From positions 868,001 to 932,000 of the forward strand of contig DASTDE010000001.1 in assembly GCA_035710515.1 (NCBI GenBank): DNA of 64,000 nt. The letters run 5' to 3'. A program made the translations under genes and the position numbers. The notes under the pieces were generated by a model, which was not told the origin of the DNA, did not search any database, and was given only the letters and a program-made list of their open reading frames with translations. The stretch is from Candidatus Rubrimentiphilum sp. Its GTDB lineage: Bacteria; Vulcanimicrobiota; Vulcanimicrobiia; Vulcanimicrobiales; Vulcanimicrobiaceae. Shown piece by piece: positions 16,102 through 22,747 of this stretch. Positions within the stretch are counted from its first letter, which is position 1. Every line of letters begins with the position of its first letter.

Positions 16102-17237
16102 CGAGATGCGACGCGCAGGGATTCGGCGTCGAGCGAGCAGCCGCGTAACTCCGTTCCGTGCTCCCGGCCGATTAACACGATGCCGCCGTCAACGACGGCT
16201 CCCAGGTCTTCGGTTAGCACAGCGATACACGACGAACGATTGGCGAGATCGACGTGCACGAGCGCGCCGACTATACCGTCCGGAACCTTTTTGCCATCGA
16301 AGTCGACCGCGTACGAACGCAACCACGGCGCCGCAACCTTTAATTTGTCATCCTGAGGTATCGGTTTGTCATCCTGAGGTATCGAAGGACCCTGAGGTAT
16401 CGAAGGGAGCGGGGCATCATAGTACTGACTGCTTAGCTCCGTCATCCCATACTCGGAAACGATCGAGTCTTGCGGCACCCCGAGCATCTGCTCGATCGCA
16501 GCATACAGCTCCGCACGCGCGACCGTACGCGTGCGCCCCTTGAAACCGCCCGTTTCCATAACGACGGATCCGGCCGGCAATTCAAAGCGATCGAAGCCGC
16601 GCTCCGGCAATGCCTCCAGCAGCCGCGCGAGCGAAAACGCGGTTGCGCCCAAACATACCGGCGCACGCGCAGCTTGCAAGCCGCGAACGGTGTGAACGAA
16701 GCGCGCGATGTCGATCGAGTCGCCCTCGACAAACCACTCGGCAGCGACCTCACCATACGTCGCTGCCACGCGCTTCATCATGTAGCCGAGCGACGAGTGC
16801 GGATTCTCAGCCGGGTTTGGGACCATGAACAGATAGCGAAACGTGCCGTTCGAATTCCTCAGGAACCGATCGTGAAATCCCGCCAGCAACGCCGCATCGT
16901 AGAGAGCGGCGGTTTCCATATAATGCCTACCGCTCGATGAGGCCGTAGTCCCGCTCGTTCGGAACGTCAGCTGCGCCCGGGCCGGATCGAAAGTTGTGAG
17001 TATGGCTTCCTTAAACGCCGCGGCTGGCACAGGCGGGATGCCATCCCAGCGCTCGGGCATGGCTTGGAGCGTTACGCCGAGGCGCTCGCAGTACTGCGAG
17101 TACGGTTTATTGTACCGGAGCTGGTGCGCGAAGATCCGCAAGGCGAGATCGTCGAAGTCTTCAACGGACCGTTGCGCAATTGCCGAAAGTATCTCGGCGT
17201 CGAGCGCGCCGGCTTCCGCCCGGTAGCCGGCGGTCAC
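16098..17237 (-). CDS. LuxE/PaaK-like acyl-protein synthetase with an in-frame repeat insertion
   Basis: A 379-residue ATP-dependent acyl-activating enzyme. The adenylate-forming signatures are FRTSGTTASSSGRHY near residue 90, METGGFKGRTR near 230 and YGMTELSSQYY near 265. A C-terminal Cys in ELRGCSLDAES could be the acyl acceptor that LuxE uses to pass the acyl group to LuxC (inference). Residues about 277-297 (PSIPQGPSIPQDDK and PIPQDDK) are encoded by a genomic repeat inserted in frame in the loop after the YGMTE motif. GTG start overlapping the previous stop. With LuxC downstream it should activate a carboxylic acid; chain length unknown. Confidence 0.82.
   Translation of the reverse strand: MTAGYRAEAGALDAEILSAIAQRSVEDFDDLALRIFAHQLRYNKPYSQYCERLGVTLQAMPERWDGIPPVPAAAFKEAILTTFDPARAQLTFRTSGTTASSSGRHYMETAALYDAALLAGFHDRFLRNSNGTFRYLFMVPNPAENPHSSLGYMMKRVAATYGEVAAEWFVEGDSIDIARFVHTVRGLQAARAPVCLGATAFSLARLLEALPERGFDRFELPAGSVVMETGGFKGRTRTVARAELYAAIEQMLGVPQDSIVSEYGMTELSSQYYDAPLPSIPQGPSIPQDDKPIPQDDKLKVAAPWLRSYAVDFDGKKVPDGIVGALVHVDLANRSSCIAVLTEDLGAVVDGGIVLIGREHGTELRGCSLDAESLRVASR
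16346..16407 (+). repeat. Palindromic repeat inside the luxE-like gene, locus 3
   Basis: Two heads (TGTCATCCTGAGGTATCGG and TGTCATCCTGAGGTATCGAA) followed by GGACCCTGAGGTATC and GAAGGG. It lies wholly within the luxE-like coding sequence and is read on the opposite strand in frame as PSIPQGPSIPQDDK. The gene stays open on both sides, so the insertion did not break it. Confidence 0.85.
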
Positions 17238-17710
17238 GTCCGGCGGCGGCTCGTTATCAGTCCGCTATTTAAGCCGCTGGTTGCCAGCCCGCCGTTGAAG
17301 CGTGCCGATTCAACTTTCACGCAGCGATCGACGACGACGTCGAGCCCCGCCCGGTCCGCGAGATCGATTGCCTCTTGGTTGACGACGCCGTATTGGAACC
17401 AGATCGCCTTGGCGTCTACCGCAATAGCTTCGCGCGTCAGTTCAACGACTTCGCTCGGCTTACGGAAGACATCCACGATATCGGGAGGGCCGTTTTCGGC
17501 CGCATAAGCTGTAAGCGACGGATAGGCTTTCACGCCGTCGATCGCGGTAATCGTTGGGTTTATCGGCGTCACGGTAAAGCGCCCTTGGGTGCGCAGGTAA
17601 CTGAAAACGGTGTAGCTCGGACGCAGGGGGTTTGCCGATGCGCCGACCATTGCTATCGTCTTGCTGCGCGCCAGCAAGTCTTGGCGCTCCGCGATCGTGC
17701 CGAGGATCAT
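17234..17710 (-). CDS. CoA-binding domain protein (YccU family)
   Basis: A 158-residue single-domain protein with the CoA-binding Rossmann-like fold of succinyl-CoA synthetase alpha and YccU: TIAMVGASANPLRPSYTVFSYL near the N-terminus, then VTPINPTITAIDGVKAYPSL, PDIVDVFRKPSEVVELTREA and KAIWFQYGVVNQEA, and a terminal VVDRCVKVE. The biochemical role of these stand-alone proteins is unknown beyond CoA binding. Its place between metY and luxE in an operon with four-base overlaps suggests a CoA-thioester or acyl-group role, but that is inference. Confidence 0.85.
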   Translation of the reverse strand: MILGTIAERQDLLARSKTIAMVGASANPLRPSYTVFSYLRTQGRFTVTPINPTITAIDGVKAYPSLTAYAAENGPPDIVDVFRKPSEVVELTREAIAVDAKAIWFQYGVVNQEAIDLADRAGLDVVVDRCVKVESARFNGGLATSGLNSGLITSRRRT

Positions 17711-19071
17711 TTTGTGGTTATGACCTGGCCCTTCGTTACCTCAGGGTCCTTCGATACCTCAGGATGACTACTTGACACCTCAGGATGACAAGCAGCGGCG
17801 CGTAACGCGTTGTCCAGATCCCAAGTGAGATCGGCGAGATCTTCCAGGCCCACCGAAAGCCGGATGCTTTCCGGCGCGACGCCGGCCTTGCGCATATCTT
17901 CGTCGGAAAGTTGAGAGTGCGTCGTCGAAGCCGGATGAATCACCAAACTCTTCATGTCGCCGACGTTGGCGAGGTGGCTCCACAATTCGAGCGCATCGAT
18001 GAAGCGCCGTCCGGCTTCGCGGCCGCCTTTAATGCCGAACGTAAAGATCGAACCCGCGCCGCGCGGAAGATACTTTTTCGCCAGTGCGTGTTGGGGATGC
18101 GAAGCGAAGCCCGGGTAACTCACCCACTCGACCTCCGGCCGTTTGGACAGGAACTCCGCGATGGCAACGGCGTTGCGAACGTGCGCTTCCATGCGAATCG
18201 GCAGCGTCTCCAGGCCGAGCAGCAGCAGCCACGCGTCCATCGGCGCCATCTGCGCGCCGACGTCGCGAAGAATCTCGGCGCGCGCCCGCATGAGGAATGC
18301 GTACTCACCGAACGTTTCGGTGAAGACTTTGTCGTGGTACCCCGGGCTGGGCTCGGAGAGCAGCGGAAACCGTCCGCTATCCCACGGAAAGCGCCCGGAC
18401 TCAACCAGCACGCCGCCGATGACGGTGCCGTGTCCGGAAATAAACTTTGTCGCCGAGTGAACGACCAGATCGGCGCCGTGTTCGATCGGGCGGCAGAGGT
18501 ACGGCGTCGCAAAGGTGTTGTCGACCACGAGCGGCAGGCCGGCCTGGTGCGCGATTTCCGCGAGCGCATGCAAATCGGCGACCGTTCCGCCCGGGTTGCC
18601 GATCGTTTCGGCAAAGATCAACTTCGTATTCGGCCGCACCGCCGCGCGGATGGCCGCGTGATCGTCCACGGGCACGAACGTACTGTCGATCCCCAGCCGT
18701 TTCAGCAGTACGGTGAACTGCGTTACCGTGCCGCCGTAAATATTCTGCGAGCACAGCAGATGATCGCCGTTTTGCGCGAGCGAGAGCACGACGCCCAACT
18801 GGGCCGCAAGGCCGCTGGAAAACGCGACCGCGCCCAGTCCGCCCTCCAGACTCGCCATGCGCTCCTCAAAGGCCGCGACGGTTGGGTTGCTGATGCGGCT
18901 GTAAATGTGGCCGTAACTGCGCAGCTGGAAGAGTTCGGCCGCCTGTTCGGTGGAACCGAAGACGTAGGCCGCGGTTTGGTAAAGAGGCATGACGCGGGAG
19001 CCCGTAACCGGGTCCGGGGGCGTACCCGCGTGGATGGCACGGGTCGCGAACCCGAACTGACGATCTTGCAT
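17707..19071 (-). CDS. metY: O-acetylhomoserine sulfhydrylase-type enzyme with repeat-encoded tail
   Basis: A 454-residue Cys/Met-metabolism PLP enzyme that would make homocysteine from O-acetylhomoserine and sulfide. Signatures: TRAIHAGTPPDPVTGSRV, SRISNPTVAAFEERMASLEGG, the PLP Lys in VVHSATKFISGHG, and RLSVGLEDLADLTWDLDNAL, where the family normally ends. The last 27 residues (CHPEVSSSHPEVSKDPEVTKG and a short end) come from a genomic repeat running through the original stop region. ATG at 19071 is chosen over codons upstream because the conserved protein begins there. First gene of the minus-strand operon, with a TATAAA box at 19120-19125. A homocysteine lyase-type activity cannot be excluded. 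Confidence 0.88.
   Translation of the reverse strand: MQDRQFGFATRAIHAGTPPDPVTGSRVMPLYQTAAYVFGSTEQAAELFQLRSYGHIYSRISNPTVAAFEERMASLEGGLGAVAFSSGLAAQLGVVLSLAQNGDHLLCSQNIYGGTVTQFTVLLKRLGIDSTFVPVDDHAAIRAAVRPNTKLIFAETIGNPGGTVADLHALAEIAHQAGLPLVVDNTFATPYLCRPIEHGADLVVHSATKFISGHGTVIGGVLVESGRFPWDSGRFPLLSEPSPGYHDKVFTETFGEYAFLMRARAEILRDVGAQMAPMDAWLLLLGLETLPIRMEAHVRNAVAIAEFLSKRPEVEWVSYPGFASHPQHALAKKYLPRGAGSIFTFGIKGGREAGRRFIDALELWSHLANVGDMKSLVIHPASTTHSQLSDEDMRKAGVAPESIRLSVGLEDLADLTWDLDNALRAAACHPEVSSSHPEVSKDPEVTKGQVITTK
17729..17790 (-). repeat. Palindromic repeat forming the metY 3' end, locus 4
   Basis: On the minus strand it reads TGTCATCCTGAGGTGTCA, then a second head GTCATCCTGAGGTATCGAA, GGACCCTGAGGTAAC and GAAGGG. 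It encodes the extra C-terminal residues of MetY, in the opposite orientation to the insertions in the luxE-like gene and ybeY, so the repeat is tolerated when read on either strand. Confidence 0.85.
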
Positions 19072-19119
19072 GGTCGTCTCTGCTTCGACCCGAACCATCA
19101 CGGTACCCCAGCAAGTCAT

Positions 19120-19125
19120 TTTATA
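19120..19125 (-). promoter_or_regulatory. Probable -10 box of the metY operon
   Basis: On the minus strand TATAAA (within TATAAAAT) lies 48 bases before the metY ATG, in the 68-base gap between metY and leuC. The same bases adjoin the leuC ribosome-binding site (AGGAGA, 19125-19130), so the two divergent genes share a very short control region. Confidence 0.5.
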
Positions 19126-19139
19126 GGAGAGCGAAGCCC

Positions 19140-20423
19140 ATGCCCATGACCTTGACGGAGAAGATACTTGCGCGCCACGCGGGGCTCGATACCGTCGAAC
19201 CCGGCCAAATCATCAACGCGAAAGTGGACTTGGTACTAGCCAACGAGCTCTCCGCCGCCGTCGCGATCGGTGTGATGCGTCAGATAAAGGGCGCGGACCG
19301 GGTCTTCGATGCGGACCGGATCGCGTTAGTCGAAGATCACTTTGTGCCGGCCAAGGACGCGCAGTCCGCCAAGATCGCCAAGATCATGAAAGACTTCGCG
19401 GTCGAGCAGAAGATCAAACACTTCTTTGACGTCGGCCGCGGGGGCATCGAACACGTCGTTCTGCCCGAGGAAGGGCTCATCGCGCCGGGCGAGTTGATCG
19501 TCGGCGGCGACTCGCACACGTGCACCTACGGCGCCTTCGGCGCATTCGCAACGGGCATGGGCTCGACGGACATTGCGGCCGCTTTCGTGCTGGGCGAAGT
19601 GTGGCTGAAAGTGCCGGCTTCGATCAAATTAATTTACAGCGGCAAACCCGGCGAGATGATCTTCGCCAAGGACATCATGCTCAAGACCGTCGGCACGCTT
19701 GGAATCGACGGCGCGACCTATCGCGCGATCGAATATCACGGATCGACCGTTGACGAGCTCTCGATCACCGGGCGGATCACGATGGCCAACATGGCGATCG
19801 AAGCCGGCGCCAAGAACGGCATCTTCCACGCCGACGCCAAGACGATCGCCTACGTGACCGAGCGCACCGACCGCGAATTCATCGTCGAGAAGGCCGACCC
19901 GGACGCGCGCTACGAGCAAGTGATCGAGATCGACATCGGCTCGATGGAGCCGCAGGTCGCCTGCCCGCATACGCCCGACAACGTGCATCCGATCTCCGAG
20001 GTGACGCGCGAGGAGATTCTGCTCGACCAAGTCTTCATCGGCTCGTGCACCAACGGTTATATCGAAGACTTGCGCGAGGTCGCCAGGATTTTGGACGGTA
20101 AGAAGATCGATCCGCGCCTGCGCGTGATCGTGAATCCGGGCTCGCAAAAAGTCTGGATGCAAGCGGCGGAAGAAGGCATTCTTAAAACACTTGCAGGCGC
20201 GGGCTGTGCGGTTAATACGCCAGGCTGCGGCGCGTGCTTCGGCGGTCACATGGGAACGCTGGGCGACGGCGAGCGCTGCCTGTCGACCACGAACCGCAAC
20301 TACGTCGGCCGCATGGGCTCGCCCAAAGCCGAGGTGTACCTGGCGTCGCCCGCAACGTGCGCCGCATCGGCGCTCACGGGACGAATCACGGACCCGCGCG
20401 TTGCGGTACCGGTGGGGGCGTAA
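19140..20423 (+). CDS. leuC: 3-isopropylmalate/homoaconitate-type dehydratase large subunit
   Basis: A 427-residue aconitase-superfamily large subunit of the shorter LeuC2/HacA type. It binds a 4Fe-4S cluster through Cys in FIGSCTNGYIEDL and the pair in TPGCGACFGGH; GGDSHTCTYGAFGAFATGMGSTD carries substrate-site residues. ATG at 19140 is preceded by AGGAGA; a second ATG two codons on is possible. TAATG overlap with the small subunit gene. No leuA or leuB is nearby, so leucine synthesis, homoaconitase or citramalate-pathway use cannot be separated by context. Confidence 0.9.
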   Translation: MPMTLTEKILARHAGLDTVEPGQIINAKVDLVLANELSAAVAIGVMRQIKGADRVFDADRIALVEDHFVPAKDAQSAKIAKIMKDFAVEQKIKHFFDVGRGGIEHVVLPEEGLIAPGELIVGGDSHTCTYGAFGAFATGMGSTDIAAAFVLGEVWLKVPASIKLIYSGKPGEMIFAKDIMLKTVGTLGIDGATYRAIEYHGSTVDELSITGRITMANMAIEAGAKNGIFHADAKTIAYVTERTDREFIVEKADPDARYEQVIEIDIGSMEPQVACPHTPDNVHPISEVTREEILLDQVFIGSCTNGYIEDLREVARILDGKKIDPRLRVIVNPGSQKVWMQAAEEGILKTLAGAGCAVNTPGCGACFGGHMGTLGDGERCLSTTNRNYVGRMGSPKAEVYLASPATCAASALTGRITDPRVAVPVGA

Positions 20424-20929
20424 TGCAAAACTCGTTGCGCGGCCGCGTTCACAAATACGGCAAGAACATCGACACCGACGTCATCATCCCTGGAAAATAC
20501 TGCAACATCATCGACCCGGCCGAGCTCGGCAAACACGCCATGGAAGGTTTGGATCCTGAGTACACAGCGAAAATGAAGCCGGGCGACTTCATCGTCGCCG
20601 ACACAAACTTCGGCTGCGGTTCGAGCCGCGAAGTTGCGCCGCTCGCCATCCGGGCGTCGGGCACGTCGGCAGTGATCGCCAAAAGCTTCGCGCGAATCTT
20701 TTATCGCAATGCGCTAAACATCGGGCTGCCGATCTTCGAATCGGTCGAAGCGGTTGAGGCGGTTGAAAACGGGGACGAGCTCGAGATCGATCCGGCCGGC
20801 GGCGTGATCCGCAATCTGACGAAGAATCAGACCTATTCAGCGGCTGCGTTCCCGCCCTTCATGCAATCGCTGATCGACGCCGGCGGCTTACAGCCTTATG
20901 TGGAGAAGCGCTTAGCCGAACGCGCTTAG
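20423..20929 (+). CDS. leuD: 3-isopropylmalate/homoaconitate-type dehydratase small subunit
   Basis: A 168-residue swivel-domain subunit: RGRVHKYGKNIDTDVIIPGKY at the start, FIVADTNFGCGSSREVAPLAI with the conserved GSSRE loop, and SFARIFYRNALNIGLP. Together with the LeuC protein it forms the heterodimeric hydro-lyase. The ATG at 20423 overlaps the leuC stop (TAATG); an earlier in-frame reading lies inside leuC and is rejected. YR in the position after the active-site loop is seen in several LeuD/HacB proteins and does not settle substrate choice. Confidence 0.92.
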   Translation: MQNSLRGRVHKYGKNIDTDVIIPGKYCNIIDPAELGKHAMEGLDPEYTAKMKPGDFIVADTNFGCGSSREVAPLAIRASGTSAVIAKSFARIFYRNALNIGLPIFESVEAVEAVENGDELEIDPAGGVIRNLTKNQTYSAAAFPPFMQSLIDAGGLQPYVEKRLAERA

Positions 20930-21459
20930 GGGACGCCCATTCCGCCGGTTCCCGGCGTGAGGTTGTCCAGCCAGTTGTACTTCGGACGGTAGGCCGCGGT
21001 GAACGGAACGCTCTCGTTCGTCATCGCGATCATGCCGATCATGTCGCTGAAGCCGTCGACCGTGGCGGTAAACACAAGCGTCGCGCCGGTGGGCAGCGAG
21101 ACGACCACGCGCACGTTCTTGGCGTCGATCGAACCGAACAGCGGGAATTTCTTGCCGTCCGAATCCAGGTACTCGCCCGTGAGAACGTTGTCTTTTTGGT
21201 CGATCTTGAAATGCGTGTACGTGACCCCGCTCACGCGCTGAATCGCAATCTCCCAAACGCCGGAGATGCCGACGCGCTTCACCGACGTATCTTTCGGCGG
21301 AGCAGGCGTCGCCTTTGGTGCGGGTGTCGCCTTCGGCATTGGAAGTACCACGGCCGGCGCTGCGGACGGTGCGGGCGTCGGCGCGTTCTGAGCCGCGGCG
21401 AACGTGCCGGCGGCGAGCGCGAGCGCGACAATACTGGAAAGTAGGAAGAGACGCTTCAC
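20926..21459 (-). CDS. Secreted protein of unknown function
   Basis: A 177-residue protein with a clear signal peptide (KRLFLLSSIVALALAAGTFA, cleaved near AAAQ) and a Pro/Ala/Lys-rich linker (residues 25-60: PTPAPSAAPA, KATPAPKATPAP). Residues 62-177 form a compact beta-rich domain (GISGVWEIAIQRVSGVTYTHFKI, LTGEYLDSDGKKFPLFGSID, FTATVDGFSDMIGMIAM). It resembles small lipocalin-like exported domains only in general character. It converges with leuD with a four-base overlap. No catalytic motif is visible and I do not recognise the family. Confidence 0.7.
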   Translation of the reverse strand: MKRLFLLSSIVALALAAGTFAAAQNAPTPAPSAAPAVVLPMPKATPAPKATPAPPKDTSVKRVGISGVWEIAIQRVSGVTYTHFKIDQKDNVLTGEYLDSDGKKFPLFGSIDAKNVRVVVSLPTGATLVFTATVDGFSDMIGMIAMTNESVPFTAAYRPKYNWLDNLTPGTGGMGVP

Positions 21460-21637
21460 TTGTGCTCGGTACTCCTTTGGTCTGCTTAACTACGCTGAGG
21501 ACGATTTCGTTCCCGTGTCGGGCGAAAGGAACAAGCAGGCGAGCCTCCCGCCGATGATTTCCGAGGCCACGGGAGGTCCGGTTGCGTGCCTGTAAAAAGC
21601 CCGAGTACTGCGCTTCGCTGAGATCGGGGTAGTCTGA
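21460..21637. other. Divergent intergenic region with an inverted repeat
   Basis: 178 bases separate two divergent secreted-protein genes. CCTCCCG (21544-21550) and CGGGAGG (21570-21576) form a perfect seven-base inverted repeat around a 19-base loop. It is not followed by a T run in either direction, so it is not a standard terminator. It could be a 5' UTR structure of the minus gene, whose ribosome-binding site GGAGT lies near 21472. No known riboswitch is recognised. Confidence 0.4.
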
Positions 21638-22747
21638 ATGCGACGCTTTTTGGTGTTTCTCTTTGTTGCCGCAATCGTCACGTCGGCTTGTAGCCGGCAC
21701 GATACGAGTTTGCTGCCAAGTCACTCGATTAAGCCCGCGGGCAACATTTGCAACAGCGATCCGGACGTTGCTTGTGATGGTGGCGGGGGCGACCCTGGGG
21801 GCGGCTCTGGCGGCGGGGCGGTCGACACCACATCCGTTTATCACGTCATGGACACTGTTTGTCCAAACACGGGAACCGTATGTACGGGACCCACTGATTC
21901 ACCAGCGCCGGCGACGCCGCCGCCTCCCGTTCCGCTGCAATACTACGGCGGTACAGTTATTACGCACCCTCAGGTGTACATCGTTTATTGGGGCGGTTGG
22001 CAGAGCGATCCGGCCAACGAGCGCCCATACTTGCAAAGTTTTTTCGCGAGTGTCGGAGGAAGTGATTGGCTGAACACAGTCACGCAATACTACGGGAAAG
22101 GGTATACCGGCTGCGGTACACCTCCACCGGGCTATGTGAATTGCTTGTGGCTTCGCCCGGGATTCGTGCGTATCCAAAACCCAACGGGTATACTAATTGG
22201 AATTCTAAATGATCCGAGCACTCCGCCAACTTTGTTGCCCTCAACGCCGGTCCAAGTTTTTCAGAACGCTCTCGGTGCTGAGGCAATCTCGATGGCGGAA
22301 CAGACGGGGAACTTTGACGCTCTTTACGTTCTCGCGTTTCCGACTCAAGCGTACAATAACTATGGCGCGAACGGCTTCTGCGGCAGCCATGGGTTTGGTA
22401 CAGACACTGCTGGGACCTTCGCAGCTTTCGCGTTTGTGCCTTATGTTGTGGATGCCGGGGTCAGCTGCTACGGCAATACCGCGAACACATCACTAGATGG
22501 CGTCAGCGTTGTAGCCGGACATGAGCTAGCGGAGGCCCTGACGGATCCACAACCTTACGACGGATGGGTTGGCGCAGCGCGATACCGGGAAATCGGCGAC
22601 CAGTGCGAGGGCGGCAAATCGATTCAGCAACTGAATGGCACGTCTTTCGCGGTTCAGGCCCTTTGGAGTAACGCTACGAATTCTTCTGATCCTGGCGTGG
22701 CTTGCGTCTTACAGTCTCAGCTCTTCACTGGGGATCCGACACCTTAA
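21638..22747 (+). CDS. Secreted lipoprotein with a HELAE motif
   Basis: A 369-residue exported protein. The signal peptide ends in TSAC, a lipobox, followed by a low-complexity Gly/Asp-rich linker and a Pro-rich stretch. The conserved-looking core starts at GGTVITHPQVYIVYWGGW, resembling the start of plant EXORDIUM/phosphate-induced-like and related bacterial proteins. VVAGHELAEALTDP later supplies a HExxx zinc-ligand-like helix often seen in that core (HELAE), and paired Cys residues suggest disulfides. A metalloprotease-like role is possible but not shown. It converges with the sedolisin gene (four-base overlap). Confidence 0.65.
   Translation: MRRFLVFLFVAAIVTSACSRHDTSLLPSHSIKPAGNICNSDPDVACDGGGGDPGGGSGGGAVDTTSVYHVMDTVCPNTGTVCTGPTDSPAPATPPPPVPLQYYGGTVITHPQVYIVYWGGWQSDPANERPYLQSFFASVGGSDWLNTVTQYYGKGYTGCGTPPPGYVNCLWLRPGFVRIQNPTGILIGILNDPSTPPTLLPSTPVQVFQNALGAEAISMAEQTGNFDALYVLAFPTQAYNNYGANGFCGSHGFGTDTAGTFAAFAFVPYVVDAGVSCYGNTANTSLDGVSVVAGHELAEALTDPQPYDGWVGAARYREIGDQCEGGKSIQQLNGTSFAVQALWSNATNSSDPGVACVLQSQLFTGDPTP

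Noticed and set aside
16346-16407. CRISPR-like array from the tandem repeat heads
   Set aside because: Units are few, unevenly spaced, partly palindromic and without unique spacers; no cas genes are present.
14932-17237. Bioluminescence operon
   Set aside because: luxA, luxB and luxD are absent; only acid-activation and reduction genes are present.
19072-19139. SAM riboswitch upstream of metY
   Set aside because: The gap is only 68 bases and has no SAM-I-like stems.
17911-19149. Long plus-strand reading frame (412 codons) opposite metY
   Set aside because: It is antisense to a well-conserved PLP enzyme and its protein is Arg-rich without motifs; a GC-rich shadow.
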